A stretch of DNA of 64,000 nucleotides from JAFDVL01 sp031409955 (GCA_031409955.1 JANNYF010000088.1:90275-154274), one strand, 5' to 3'. Positions 27,272-37,812 are shown, counted from the first letter of the stretch. Notes: generated by a model from the letters alone, not told the origin. Made by a program: numbers and translations.

Positions 27272-30200
27272 TTAGAAAATGAACTTCAACGCGAGCTGAA
27301 TGCGACGCGCGTAATTGTCCTGCGTCGAAGCTTGCACCGTCCCGAACTGTACGACCGTTGGAGTTGTATTCGGTCCAGGGAAGAACGGGTGATTGAATGC
27401 GTTCAGGAATTCGGCGCGAAATTGCAGCGTCTTCCCTTCCGACAACTGCGTGTTCTTGAGGATTGATAAATCGTAGTTGCTCAAGTTGTCCGCCCGAATG
27501 AAACCGAAACGGAGCGGGAACGTCCGCACGTTGCTTCCGAGTTGTCCGGTGGCGTTATTCGCCGTCACTTTATTGAAGCCGGCATCGGTATTGAACCAGC
27601 GCGCGACGGTTTGTTGATCGCCGGGAAGGGCGATGGTTTTTACATCACCGTTGAAGATGATGTTGCCAAACCCCAGCGGCGCGCCGCTTTGATACGCGTA
27701 AATGCCCTGCACCTGCCAGCCGCTGACCACCCGCGAGATGAACCCGTTCGTGTTGCTCAACAAACTGCGTCCTTTGCCAAACGGCAATTCAAGGATGCCG
27801 TTGACGGTCATGCGATGCGGACGATCTACGCTGGAAATCACTTCGGTCGGACGCGGATCAGCTCCGTTGAGCAGTTCGGTGGCTTCCATAAATTTGGAGT
27901 ACGTGTAACTCGCTCCGAAAGTGAAACCATGCGTGAATCGTTTTTCCAACTCCATCTGCAACGAGTGATACCACGAATAGCCTTCGTTGGTCGTTGTGTT
28001 GACTGCGTCGAATTGCGGAAATGCTACCAACAGACGTGAACGCGCAATGTTGGTTGCACGAAAGACTGCGCCCGCCGTGGCTGGCATCAATCCGGCCAGC
28101 GGATTGCGTATGTTCGCCGACAGATAGTCGATTGTCGTCTGATCGCGGGTCGCGCTGGTACTCAAATATTTATTCGGCAGCGCGTTCAGGTTGCGCGTCA
28201 TTTCGATGTGCGTCCCGCGATTGCCCACGTAACTGACTTCCGCCACGATGCCGCCGATCAATTGGCGCTGAAATCCGAGCTGCCAGCGTTGCATATACGG
28301 CGAAAGCGGTTTCGGATTAAAGAACGTGACGCTTTGTCCCAAGAATGTTGCCGGCCCATCCGCTGCCCCACGTGGTTCCGTGATGCCGTTCGGGAAGGGA
28401 TTCGAGAGCGTGGAAAGAAAGGTCAACCCATTGTTCAGACTCGCCACGAACGGCGTCGCCTGGCTGAATCCGCTCTGGACAACATCGCCGCGTCGCTGTC
28501 CCAGAAAGCCATAAAAGATGCCGTATCCACCACGCACGACTGTCTTATCATTCAGTTTGTAAGCGAAGCCGAGGCGCGGCATCAGATTGTTTTTCGGCGT
28601 TTGATACAGACCACGCGGTTGACCATTCAGGCCGGGGAAGAGCAAGCCGCCGCGCAAATTGAATTGAGCCGCCGGAACTTCGGGCGTTGGGTTTAAGGCA
28701 TACGCCGCGCGGGCTGCTGCTTCAAACGGTTGCACGAAGCTGGCATCGAAACCCGAAACGCTGCGGTTGTAACGTTCCGTCAGCGCACCTTCAATCTCCC
28801 ACCGCAAGCCGAGGTTGAGTGTCAGCCGTTGATTCACCTTCCAATCGTCGTGGAAGAAAATGCCTGTCGTGGTTGATTGTTCGGCGTAATCTGCCGCACG
28901 CGTCACGCCGCCGCTGCTGGGTAATCCCAGGAGCAAGGCCGCGACGGATTGGCCCAAACTTCCCGGCGCTGCTGCCGAATTATCAATCGGCCCGCGCGTC
29001 CAGGTGGAGTCAAAAACGAATTGACCGGTTTGCGTATTGGCAAAGAATTTGTCCGTCTCGCGGTACGAACGAAACTCCATGCCCGTCTTGAGCGAATGTG
29101 TCCCCAGCGATTTGTTCACGACCGCGACCAGCGAATGCGTATCGTTGGGGCGCAATTCACCGTTGACCCCCGTCCCCTGATAACCGGTGATATCGAAGCG
29201 CGGAAAGCGCCGAATAGCTTCGGGAATCAGCGCGTTATACGAAGCCGGAAAACCGAGCGTCGTCAAATCCATGCCACGATTGCCCGGATTGGAATTGGTG
29301 CCGCGAATGAAGCGATTGTAGCCATACCGGAAGTTCAAGACGGTGGTCGAATTGACCGTGTAGACGTCGTCGAAAGTCCCTTGCCGTGATTTGAAGATAA
29401 AGGCTTCACCCGTGGCGATGTTGCCAAAATAGTTATTGTAATCGCTGTCGCGATCATACCAACTGGCGCGTCCAAAGATGCGCTGCTTATCGCTGATGAC
29501 GTGGTCAATGCGAATGGTTTGCGTCAGGTATTTGATGTTTTCCAACAAGGCCGGATTCTGGAAATTGTTTGTGCCATCCGCATTGCCCGCTGTCAGCGGT
29601 TTCGGGAAGAAGCCGTCTATGACTTTGCGCGCGACGGGATTGATCATGTTGGCCGGAATAAGGTTGCCGATAAACGGGTCTTGTTGAAAACGTCCGCCCG
29701 CAATCGCGCGCCGCGTGAACGGATTAAAAATCTGATAGGGATGAACCGCGAGATTGGTTGGATTCAAGGCTGGCACCAGCAGTTCAGAAAAATCTCCCTG
29801 CTTCATCTTTTCACTGGGTACGGTTGGCGTCCCGTTGTTGCGTGGGCGCGATTCGGGAATCTTCTCAATGCCGTACATAAAGAATGTCCGGTTCTTGCCC
29901 TTGTAAACTTTCGGAATCCAAACCGGCCCGCCGACCGTGCCACCCCAACGGTTGTAACTGAAATCCGGGCGCGCGATCTTGTTCGCATTGGCAAAGAAAT
30001 CGTTGGCGAACAGGTTGGGCGCAAGCTTCGTCCAATAGGCCGTACCGTGAAAATTGTTCGTGCCTGCTTTGATGCTCAGGTTGGTGACGCCACCTTCGGT
30101 GTTGCCTGTCGCGGCGTCAAAGGTGGCCGTCTGCACTTTGAATTCGGCGACGAGGTCTTGCGGTGGAACGTAAGACGAAATGACTTCATTGGCATTGGCG

Positions 30201-30829
30201 GTCGCGGTGCTGGAGACGCCGTCAATTGTGATGTCGCTGCGATTGCCGCGCGTGCCGTCCATCGCATAACCGACAATGTGTGTCGGCTCGAAGGGGCGAT
30301 CCAGGCGCTGCGAACCCGTGTAGGATACGCCGGTGGTCAACCCAATCAACTTGAATGGGTCGCCGTGCGCGATGGGCAATTCTGAAATCCGCCGTTGGTC
30401 AATCACCTGCCCCATCGAAGCGGTCGTCGTTTCGAGCGGCGAGCCTTCGGCGGTGACAGTAATAGAATCCTGTGCGCCGCCGACTTCCAGCGCGAGGTCG
30501 AGGTCAACGGTGCCGTTGACTTGCAACAAGACACCCTCGCGCACCAAGCGCTTGAACCCATTGGCTTCGACCGTAATCGAATAGGTTCCCGGCAATAACA
30601 ATGGGGCCCGATAAACGCCTGATTCATTCGTCGTTAACGAGACAGTCGTCCCCATAGTCGTGCTGGTGATTTTGACGGTTGCATTGGGCACGACAGCCTG
30701 ACCGGCATCGAAGATTTTGCCCGTAATCGTCCCGCGCGATTCCTGTGCGGACGCGGGTAGCGCAAATGCTGCCGCCAATAAAAGCGCCGACAAAACGCTT
30801 CGCAATAAGTTGTCGAGTTTAATTTTCAT
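27272..30829 (-). CDS. TonB-dependent receptor with carboxypeptidase-regulatory-like N-domain
   Basis: 1185 residues from the ATG at 30829 (TAGGAGAAG upstream). Signal peptide about 1-29 (ASAQ). Regulatory-like domain ITGKIFDAGQAVVPNATVKI, plug with GSPLETTTASMGQVIDQRRI, then barrel ending LALKFIF. 120 bases downstream of another receptor gene, so the pair may be cotranscribed. Downstream lies a terminator and then the CE12-GH95 unit, suggesting pectin or side-chain oligomer uptake (inference). Confidence 0.9.
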   Translation of the reverse strand: MKIKLDNLLRSVLSALLLAAAFALPASAQESRGTITGKIFDAGQAVVPNATVKITSTTMGTTVSLTTNESGVYRAPLLLPGTYSITVEANGFKRLVREGVLLQVNGTVDLDLALEVGGAQDSITVTAEGSPLETTTASMGQVIDQRRISELPIAHGDPFKLIGLTTGVSYTGSQRLDRPFEPTHIVGYAMDGTRGNRSDITIDGVSSTATANANEVISSYVPPQDLVAEFKVQTATFDAATGNTEGGVTNLSIKAGTNNFHGTAYWTKLAPNLFANDFFANANKIARPDFSYNRWGGTVGGPVWIPKVYKGKNRTFFMYGIEKIPESRPRNNGTPTVPSEKMKQGDFSELLVPALNPTNLAVHPYQIFNPFTRRAIAGGRFQQDPFIGNLIPANMINPVARKVIDGFFPKPLTAGNADGTNNFQNPALLENIKYLTQTIRIDHVISDKQRIFGRASWYDRDSDYNNYFGNIATGEAFIFKSRQGTFDDVYTVNSTTVLNFRYGYNRFIRGTNSNPGNRGMDLTTLGFPASYNALIPEAIRRFPRFDITGYQGTGVNGELRPNDTHSLVAVVNKSLGTHSLKTGMEFRSYRETDKFFANTQTGQFVFDSTWTRGPIDNSAAAPGSLGQSVAALLLGLPSSGGVTRAADYAEQSTTTGIFFHDDWKVNQRLTLNLGLRWEIEGALTERYNRSVSGFDASFVQPFEAAARAAYALNPTPEVPAAQFNLRGGLLFPGLNGQPRGLYQTPKNNLMPRLGFAYKLNDKTVVRGGYGIFYGFLGQRRGDVVQSGFSQATPFVASLNNGLTFLSTLSNPFPNGITEPRGAADGPATFLGQSVTFFNPKPLSPYMQRWQLGFQRQLIGGIVAEVSYVGNRGTHIEMTRNLNALPNKYLSTSATRDQTTIDYLSANIRNPLAGLMPATAGAVFRATNIARSRLLVAFPQFDAVNTTTNEGYSWYHSLQMELEKRFTHGFTFGASYTYSKFMEATELLNGADPRPTEVISSVDRPHRMTVNGILELPFGKGRSLLSNTNGFISRVVSGWQVQGIYAYQSGAPLGFGNIIFNGDVKTIALPGDQQTVARWFNTDAGFNKVTANNATGQLGSNVRTFPLRFGFIRADNLSNYDLSILKNTQLSEGKTLQFRAEFLNAFNHPFFPGPNTTPTVVQFGTVQASTQDNYARRIQLALKFIF

Positions 30830-30949
30830 AACTTCTCCTAAAGAATTCAGACCGCGCAAGCGTTGTGCTTGCGAATTAGCCATCGGCAATGGCACGCACT
30901 GCCTTTGGAGCGATGCGTTGCCAAAGGGTTTCCCCCTCGCCAATCTTTT

Positions 30950-33900
30950 TTAGAACGTCAGTTTGAAGCCATACTGAATTTCGCGCCCGATATAGCCGGG
31001 ACGCTTGTTGATGACCTTGCCGAAGTTCGCGTTATTGAAATCTACGAGGGGGTTGTCCCAGTTGATCTGGTTGAAGGCGTTGTAGGATTCCACGCGCACT
31101 TCAAATTTGTACCGTTCACGAATGCGGAATCCTTTGCTCAGCGTCATATCAACTTGCGAAGTGCCAGGGCCAACCAAACCCTCATACGTCCACGCATTCT
31201 TGCGCACGATGTTCGCCGGATCAGCCGTGGTTCCGGCAGGTAACGCAGCAAACACGGTCTTATCGAACCATTGACCAAAGGTCGGGTTCGAGATTTTCGG
31301 TGTGCCGCTGACAATCAGGTTTTGGTTGAAGATCAACTGACGGCCTGAATACCAACGATTCGTCGTCGTCAATTGCCAGCCACCCAGCGCCATTTCAACC
31401 GCTGTGGGCGCGTTCTTCAGCAACCAGCGGCCTTTGCCAACCGGGATTTCCCACGTCAGCGCGTGGTTGAAGCGATGCCGCGCAATGGGCAAATCACGCC
31501 ACGTAAAATTACGGGCGTAGGCGGCGCGGTCATCAAAGAATTCCGTCTGGGCTTCGCGCTGATACGCATAGTTCACCAGCATGCTCAAGCCTTTGGCAAA
31601 CGGACGTTGCGCTTGAAACTTGTACGAATAGACGTGCAAGTCGCGGCCTGCGGTGTTGGTCTGCGTGATCGCCGCGTATTGCGGATAGGGGCGCAACAAC
31701 GAAGCCACCGTGACGTTGGCCGATCCATTGCGCAACGCGCCGGGGAATTTATCAATCGTCAGGTAATTGCGGAAGGGATTGGCTACGGTTGCATTCGTGA
31801 CCGAACGCGGATTGTCATACAGGAAGTTCGGATCAGCCTGGTTGAGGTCAATATCAATGGGCAGATTGAACCCGTTGTTGTAAAAGAAATCGAAGCTCAC
31901 AACCGTGCGGCTCCAAATCTCACGTTGGTACGAGAGGCTGAAGCGGTCGTTGTTTTGCGGCTTCAAATTGTACTGATCCAAACTGACGGCATTGCCCAGA
32001 TTCGTGTACCGTCCGAGCGTTTTTTCCGTCGGTTGTTGCAACGGATTGGGCGCGGTGCCAGTTGTGGGGAACGGATTGGAAACCGTGGCCAGCGGCACGC
32101 CGTTCAGTGGCGTCAGCACCGTCGTAATGGTGGAATAGCCCGTGTACTGATTGACGAAATCACCCAGCGGATCGCGGATTTTTGACGAGGGCGACATATA
32201 GCGCGCATAACCAAAGCGGAACACCGATTTGCTGTCGAGCTTGAACGCGCCACCGATGCGCGGCATGAAGTTGGCTGCACTGCGAGACCACGCGTTGCGG
32301 TTGTTGGCATCCGTAAACACCCAGGCGCCGTTGTACGTCGGCTTGTACCCTTTGGTCGTCAACAGATTCAAAACAGCGGCAGGCATGTTCGGCGGCGTCG
32401 CCTGAAATTCAGGAATCGGGCTGGTCAAATCCAGTCGTTGCGACAACCGATTTTGCCGATCCACCGGGCCGGGTTCAAATTCCCAGCGCAGTCCCAAATT
32501 CAGCGTTAGGCGATTGTTCACTTTGAAATCATCCTGCACGTAGCCTGCATAACCAAGCGTCACGACTTCCTGCACGGGCACGCGCCGACCGCTGGAGTTG
32601 TTGTCCACATAACCGAGCAGGAACGTCGCCCATTCGCTGCCCGAAATATTCACGTTGGCATTGGAATTCTGACTCGCGGTGAGTTGTGGGCGGAAGTTCA
32701 AATTGATTGGCTCAAAGCGCGCGCCTTTGCCTTTGTCCACGCGCAATTCGCCACCGAATTTGAGCTGGTGATTGCCTAAATACCAATTCATCCGCGCCGA
32801 TCCGCCCCAGCCTTGCGGACGTTGCCAAAATTCTCTCCCGGTGCGCCCCAGGCGATTAGCGGTGCCAACATCTACTGCCGGATAATAAATATCGTCGCGT
32901 GTCAGCAAGGACGTGTACCAGGGATTGCTGGGCCAGAGAGCTTCAATGCCGGATTTGCCGAGCAGGTTTGGCTCGTTCGCAAATTCGTCAATCAACTTGT
33001 GATAGTTGGCGCGCAGGTTCAGCACTTTGGACGACGAGATCGTGTAGACCGTATCCGCCGCAATGCTCAGACCGTGGCGGTTGCTGCCCCCAGTCGGGAA
33101 CAGTTTCCCTTGCGCGTCAGCCGTACCCGCTTCGAGCAAGCCGGTTTTGAAGTACCCAAAGCGCACAAAAGATTTCCATCGCTCATTGATGTTCCAGTCA
33201 AGGCGATTTGAGAGATTCCAATAATCAACATTCTCTGTTTTGGTGCCTTGCCAATTCAAGTCATTGCCCGGCAAATTGGGCAGCGGGATTTCGGCTAAAA
33301 GTTTTAGCGAAGTTGCATCGAACCGATTGATCGGAATGAGATTGCCCGCAAAGGCTGTGCGCACGCCGCTCGTGCCTGTCGCGGTGATCGGATCATAGAT
33401 GGGGCGGACACACGGCGAGACGGTCGCGCCGGAACAGGTGCGCGACGATTGACTGAAATTGCCTTGCCGTTCCAATGCAGTCGGTAACGTGAGCTTGACC
33501 GTAATCGGGCGATGGTCGTACCACTGCTCCCACGAGGTGAAAAAGAACAGCTTGTTTTTTACCAGCGGGCCACCCAGTGTGCCGCCGTACATTTTCAAAT
33601 TTGTCCCGCGAAAAATCGTTTCATCCGCGCCCGCCGTGCGCACGATGGTGGGATCGCCAAACGCGTTCAGGCGTGGGGTGCGGTTGTGATAATAGCCAGA
33701 GCCATGAAATCTATTTGTCCCTGATTTCATATTCAGAATCACGATGCCGCCTGCGCTGTAGCCGTATTCGGCGTCCACCGCATTCTTTTGAAAGGAAACC
33801 TCCTGCACCGCCTCAATTGATGGTGTGTAGGAAGTCTTGTAACTGGAGGTCAGTGGCACGCCGTCGAGTTGCACATCATTGGCGCGATTCGTTTGGCCGC

Positions 33901-34477
33901 CCGCATCGAATTCATTGGCGAAGGCGTGGTGATAGGGGCGATTTTCGCCATTCGCGTTTTCGCCGCCGTTGATGGTTGGATCAAGCGTGACAACGTTGTA
34001 CGGATTGCGCCCGCGCAGCGGCAATTGGCTGATGATTTCATTGCCAATGGTGGTGGTGTCGCTGCTGGAATTGAATTGCACCGCGACGGGCGAATCCACA
34101 ATGGTGATGGATTCGCTGACCGCGCCTGTTTCCAGATGAGCGTCTAAGGTCAGGTCGCCACGATTTTGCACAGTGAAGCCGCGTTGCTCATGGCGTTTGA
34201 AACCGCTCGCTTCGACGCGAATCGTGTAGATGCCGGATTCGACGAAGTCAAAAATATAGCGGCCTTCGTGATTGGTCATGCGTGTGACTTCAACCCCCGT
34301 GCCGTCATTTTTGAGGATGACTTTGGCATTTGGAATGGCAGCATTGGCGGCATCGGTCACTGCACCTTGCACTTTGGCGCGATAATCCTGGGCGCTGACG
34401 AGTGAAACCAAAGTTAGGAAGAGCGCACCGCACACAATACTTCTGGCAACGCTTCTGGAAAGGCTGAAAAGATTCAT
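30950..34477 (-). CDS. TonB-dependent receptor with carboxypeptidase-regulatory-like N-domain
   Basis: 1175 residues from the ATG at 34477 (AAGGAGC upstream). Signal peptide about 1-29 (VSAQ). Regulatory-like domain VQGAVTDAANAAIPNAKVIL, plug with GGIVILNMKSGTNRFHGSG, barrel ending YGFKLTF. It is divergent from the LysR gene at 34729, the usual arrangement for direct control. It differs clearly in sequence from the neighbouring receptor, so it is not a recent tandem copy. Confidence 0.9.
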   Translation of the reverse strand: MNLFSLSRSVARSIVCGALFLTLVSLVSAQDYRAKVQGAVTDAANAAIPNAKVILKNDGTGVEVTRMTNHEGRYIFDFVESGIYTIRVEASGFKRHEQRGFTVQNRGDLTLDAHLETGAVSESITIVDSPVAVQFNSSSDTTTIGNEIISQLPLRGRNPYNVVTLDPTINGGENANGENRPYHHAFANEFDAGGQTNRANDVQLDGVPLTSSYKTSYTPSIEAVQEVSFQKNAVDAEYGYSAGGIVILNMKSGTNRFHGSGYYHNRTPRLNAFGDPTIVRTAGADETIFRGTNLKMYGGTLGGPLVKNKLFFFTSWEQWYDHRPITVKLTLPTALERQGNFSQSSRTCSGATVSPCVRPIYDPITATGTSGVRTAFAGNLIPINRFDATSLKLLAEIPLPNLPGNDLNWQGTKTENVDYWNLSNRLDWNINERWKSFVRFGYFKTGLLEAGTADAQGKLFPTGGSNRHGLSIAADTVYTISSSKVLNLRANYHKLIDEFANEPNLLGKSGIEALWPSNPWYTSLLTRDDIYYPAVDVGTANRLGRTGREFWQRPQGWGGSARMNWYLGNHQLKFGGELRVDKGKGARFEPINLNFRPQLTASQNSNANVNISGSEWATFLLGYVDNNSSGRRVPVQEVVTLGYAGYVQDDFKVNNRLTLNLGLRWEFEPGPVDRQNRLSQRLDLTSPIPEFQATPPNMPAAVLNLLTTKGYKPTYNGAWVFTDANNRNAWSRSAANFMPRIGGAFKLDSKSVFRFGYARYMSPSSKIRDPLGDFVNQYTGYSTITTVLTPLNGVPLATVSNPFPTTGTAPNPLQQPTEKTLGRYTNLGNAVSLDQYNLKPQNNDRFSLSYQREIWSRTVVSFDFFYNNGFNLPIDIDLNQADPNFLYDNPRSVTNATVANPFRNYLTIDKFPGALRNGSANVTVASLLRPYPQYAAITQTNTAGRDLHVYSYKFQAQRPFAKGLSMLVNYAYQREAQTEFFDDRAAYARNFTWRDLPIARHRFNHALTWEIPVGKGRWLLKNAPTAVEMALGGWQLTTTNRWYSGRQLIFNQNLIVSGTPKISNPTFGQWFDKTVFAALPAGTTADPANIVRKNAWTYEGLVGPGTSQVDMTLSKGFRIRERYKFEVRVESYNAFNQINWDNPLVDFNNANFGKVINKRPGYIGREIQYGFKLTF

Positions 34478-34728
34478 ATAGCTCCTTAAATTCTGGAAAG
34501 GCTGGCAAAGCAATCACGCTCCGCAGCGCTGGCGCTCGCTAATCCGAAGCGCAACTCGGCAAGGGAATCCGCAAAAGAAAAAAGGTTATTCAAATGTCCA
34601 GCAAAGCGTAATTGATTCGTTGATGAAATTTAGATCGCGCGCAGTTTACAAGCAATCGTCCTATCCGTAAAATTCATAATTCCGAAAGCTTCAATCGGTT
34701 TTTTCGATTAGTTACAGGAGCGAAAAAA
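34478..34728. promoter_or_regulatory. Divergent control region between receptor and LysR genes
   Basis: 251 bp without a gene. Just before the LysR ribosome-binding site lies AATCG (34693-34697) and CGATT (34705-34709), a dyad that also fits the T-N11-A pattern expected for LysR-family operators. Assignment as an operator is inference; no clear -35/-10 pair was recognised. Confidence 0.35.
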
Positions 34729-35646
34729 ATGGATTTCCACCAACTCAAAGTCTTTTATTCAGCCGTCAGCACCGGCAGTTTCACGCAAGCGAGCCAGGCG
34801 CTGAACCTCTCGCAATCCACCATCAGCCAGCACATCAAACAATTGGAAAACGAATTGGGCTGCCACCTGTTTCGCCGAGTGGGGCGCGGCGTGCATTTGA
34901 CCGAAGCGGGGCATTTGCTGCGCGATCATTGCGAGAAGATTTTTCAGGATGTCAAAAACGCCGAGATGGCGATCAAAGAACTGAATGGGTTGCAGCGCGG
35001 GCGCATTCGCTTTGGCTCCGGCGCAACCACGCTAATCTATCAATTGCCAGCGGTCATCGAAGCCTTCAGCGCGGAGTTTCCCAACATTGAGTTGGTGATT
35101 TTTTCTGACACGACCGAAGCAATTATCCGCGAGATCAAAGCCCAGCGACTTGACCTCGGCTTAGTCATGAAACCGCCCGCCGAAAACGATTTGCAGTTCA
35201 CGCCGCTGTGCAACGAAGAGTTGATGATCGCGCTTTCCAGCAAACATCCATTAGCCAGCAAACGCGCCCTGACGATCCCGGATTTGCAATCGTTGCGCTT
35301 CATTCTGTACGAAAAGAAAACCGCGATGCGCAGGCTGATTGATGACTTCTTCAATGAACTCGGCGTCACGCCACAAATTGCGATGGTGATGGAAAACATC
35401 GAAGCGATTAAAAGCCTGGTTGGCAGTGGACTTGGTGCGTCTGTCTTACCTGCTCACGCGGTTGGAGAAGACGCCGTGGATAAAAAGGTACGCATGCTCC
35501 GCGTGCAAAAACGCACCTTGCGTCGTCAACTCGGTTTGATTTCCTTGAAGTCGGTCTTGCCGCCCAATGCCGTCCATCAATTTTCGCAATTGGTCGTCAG
35601 CCAACTCGGAGCGAAACACCGTATCGCCCGTCACGACCCGAGTTGA
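34729..35646 (+). CDS. LysR-family transcriptional regulator
   Basis: 305 residues with a typical LysR N-terminus (MDFHQLKVFYSAVSTGSFTQ, SQSTISQHIKQLENELG recognition helix) and a type 2 periplasmic-binding effector domain (about 90-295; GSGATTLIYQLPAVIEAF, GLGASVLPAHAV). CAGGAG precedes the ATG. Transcribed divergently from the receptor at 30950-34477, so it likely regulates that gene in response to a small ligand. A palindrome separates it from the convergent CE12-PL22 gene. Confidence 0.92.
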   Translation: MDFHQLKVFYSAVSTGSFTQASQALNLSQSTISQHIKQLENELGCHLFRRVGRGVHLTEAGHLLRDHCEKIFQDVKNAEMAIKELNGLQRGRIRFGSGATTLIYQLPAVIEAFSAEFPNIELVIFSDTTEAIIREIKAQRLDLGLVMKPPAENDLQFTPLCNEELMIALSSKHPLASKRALTIPDLQSLRFILYEKKTAMRRLIDDFFNELGVTPQIAMVMENIEAIKSLVGSGLGASVLPAHAVGEDAVDKKVRMLRVQKRTLRRQLGLISLKSVLPPNAVHQFSQLVVSQLGAKHRIARHDPS

Positions 35647-35657
35647 TCGCTATTTCA

Positions 35658-35761
35658 ACCGGGAGCGCACGCGGAAGCGCATGCTAATCTTAAGGTCGGT
35701 TGCCTTGCGACGCAGGGGTACCTCGCCGCCCAAGGCACGCGTTTCCGCGTGTACTCCCGGT
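35658..35761. repeat. 104-bp palindromic element between convergent genes
   Basis: Left arm from 35658 (ACCGGGAGCGCACGCGGAA) pairs with the right arm ending at 35761 (TTCCGCGTGTACTCCCGGT reading plus strand). The arms match at most positions over about 27 bases. It could act as a bidirectional terminator for the LysR and CE12-PL22 genes; no T-run is evident. Confidence 0.75.
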
Positions 35762-35763
35762 CA

Positions 35764-37659
35764 TTATTGTTTCTTCACTTCAACCGCATACACGTGTGTC
35801 GCGCCGTGTAGATTGGAGCGAAATACCAGCCATTTCATGTCGGGTGTAAACGTCACATTCGGTTCCAGTTGATAATTATGCTGCGCCAGATTGACCAGCT
35901 TTTCCGCTTTTAGCTTGCCCCCCTCCGGCGTGAACAAATAAATCCATTGCCCGTTGCCCGGCGCAGCCACGCTCGCCGGCCCGCCGCCATCGCCTGCGAA
36001 TAATTTGCCGTTCGGCGCGACATTAAAATGCACCGACCATTCGGCGCGTGGTACGGGATAACGCGTTTGCTTGCCCGTCGCGATTTCTACGCCTGCGAGC
36101 CAGAATTCTTTCCCCTTTGGGGTTTGCAAGTCATACCAAACCATCTTGCCATCGGCGCTGAAAAATTCGTGTCCAGCAATTTCCATGTCCATCGTGCGTT
36201 TGTGCATCAGGCGCGGCGTCGGCTTGATATCTTTGTTATTTGGGATGCGAATTGTCCAGATGCGATCTACCTTGTGCCAGGGGCCTTCGTGACAAAACAT
36301 CATGAGGCCAGGGTCAGTGGGCGAAAACTGTACGTGGTTGAGCCAATCGGTCGCGTGATGAAACGTTTTGACTTCGCCCGTTTTGATATTGACGGTGTAG
36401 AGCGACATCGGCACGCGCGCCGCCAAGCGCTCTTCCATCATTTGCCCTTTGCCTGGATAGGCGTCACCGCGTTGATTGGGCGGCACTGGATTCAGCGGCG
36501 GCGCGGCATTGCCTTCGATCATACTGCCGCCCAGCAATGTTTCATCCGCATTCACAGCCAAGCCTGAGCCAGTCCGTAAGGTTGGGTTCGCCACAATCGC
36601 ACGCGTCGCTTTGGTGTCGAGATGCGTGACATACACCGTGCCGTCTTTCACATAAAAAACTTGGCGCGTCTTTGGGCCAATAACCAGATTGCTGGCTCGG
36701 CCTTCGACAATCTGTTCAATCTTGCCTGTCTTGAGTTCAATGGTGGCGATGCCTTTGGGATTGGTGACAACCAGCTTGTCGCCACTTGCGGTGTACGCAT
36801 TTTGATGAAAGTACAAACTCGCCGTGCCTGCTTCGCGTGACAACCGAATAACGCGATGCCCTGTGTCTGGATCAATCCATTCAAGCGGCGGTTCAGCGGC
36901 TTGCGCTTTCAAGTATGGCGCGAGCGGGAGCTTTTGCTGCTTCAATTCTGCCACTACCAAACCCGCCATTTGCGACGCGCCGTATTCCGAAAAATGCGTG
37001 TCGTCCTGTTTGCCGTTTGGCAGCGATTTGTATTGCCCTGGTGCGAGGTGCAGGAAAAGCTGCTTAGAATCTTCGACACCGTGTTGCTCAATTAGCTTCT
37101 GGCTGGATTGATGCAGATCAATCAGCGCCACATTCAATTCTTTTGCCAACGCGCGCACGGCAGCAGGATATTCGCCGTGCGTGTCGAAGAATTTCCCCTG
37201 TGCGTCAAAGCGGCGGCGCATCACAGGCGTCAATAAAATCGGGGTTGCGCCTTTGCTGCGGACTTCGTTGATGAAGCGCGTCAAGTTCGTTTTGTAATCG
37301 GTGTTTGGCGCAGCATAGCGCGTCGGGTCTTCTTTCTTTTCGTCGTTGTGGCCGAATTGGATGAAAACCCAATCGCCCTTTTGCAATTGCTGAGCTACCT
37401 TGTCCCAGCGTCCCTCGTCAATGAAACTTTTGGTGCTGCGACCATTCACTGCGTGATTTTTGATGACGACACGATCATCAAAGTACATCGGCAGCAACTG
37501 TCCCCAGCCGCGTTCGGGATTGTCCGCGAGCGGTTTGTCCGCCATGGTCGAATCGCCGATCATGAAGGCGGTGACACGCGCTGCCGGAGGTTGTGCTGCC
37601 ACGCTCAACCACATGAAGATCAGCCAGCAATGAAGGAGAACTATTTTTCTGACAGGCAT
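35764..37659 (-). CDS. Fusion of CE12-type acetylesterase and PL22-type oligogalacturonate lyase-like propeller
   Basis: 631 residues from the ATG at 37659 in MPVRKIVLLH. Signal peptide about 1-22. Residues about 28-250 are a CE12 SGNH esterase: MIGDSTMADKP (Ser), NHAVNGRSTKSF, WVFIQFGHNDEKK, DDTHFSEYGA (Asp/His). Residues about 260-630 resemble PL22 oligogalacturonate lyases: HVQFSPTDPGLMMFCHEGPW, AGHEFFSADGKMVWYDL and EPNVTFTPDMKWLVFRSN, including the conserved His and Glu residues near the Mn-binding site. One chain could deacetylate and then split pectin oligomers outside the cytoplasm. Whether the lyase half is active is not provable here. Confidence 0.85.
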   Translation of the reverse strand: MPVRKIVLLHCWLIFMWLSVAAQPPAARVTAFMIGDSTMADKPLADNPERGWGQLLPMYFDDRVVIKNHAVNGRSTKSFIDEGRWDKVAQQLQKGDWVFIQFGHNDEKKEDPTRYAAPNTDYKTNLTRFINEVRSKGATPILLTPVMRRRFDAQGKFFDTHGEYPAAVRALAKELNVALIDLHQSSQKLIEQHGVEDSKQLFLHLAPGQYKSLPNGKQDDTHFSEYGASQMAGLVVAELKQQKLPLAPYLKAQAAEPPLEWIDPDTGHRVIRLSREAGTASLYFHQNAYTASGDKLVVTNPKGIATIELKTGKIEQIVEGRASNLVIGPKTRQVFYVKDGTVYVTHLDTKATRAIVANPTLRTGSGLAVNADETLLGGSMIEGNAAPPLNPVPPNQRGDAYPGKGQMMEERLAARVPMSLYTVNIKTGEVKTFHHATDWLNHVQFSPTDPGLMMFCHEGPWHKVDRIWTIRIPNNKDIKPTPRLMHKRTMDMEIAGHEFFSADGKMVWYDLQTPKGKEFWLAGVEIATGKQTRYPVPRAEWSVHFNVAPNGKLFAGDGGGPASVAAPGNGQWIYLFTPEGGKLKAEKLVNLAQHNYQLEPNVTFTPDMKWLVFRSNLHGATHVYAVEVKKQ

Positions 37660-37727
37660 AAAATCCTTCTCTGAAAACGATTTTCTCTTGAACGCGCGAA
37701 GCGTCTGGAGTGCGACGGCTCCTGCGA

Positions 37728-37743
37728 ATCTCAAATTTGAGAT
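37728..37743. other. Perfect 16-bp palindrome upstream of CE12-PL22 gene
   Basis: ATCTCAAATTTGAGAT is a perfect palindrome in the 153-bp gap between the receptor at 37813 and the CE12-PL22 start. It could be an operator, but similar GATTTGAGA units also occur at 59404-59428, so a dispersed short repeat is equally likely. Confidence 0.4.
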
Positions 37744-37812
37744 TTGAAATCAATGGAGCCAAAGTTACATCAAGCCGCAGCACCACAAACGCTTCGCGCA
37801 TTTCTTCAGCGC

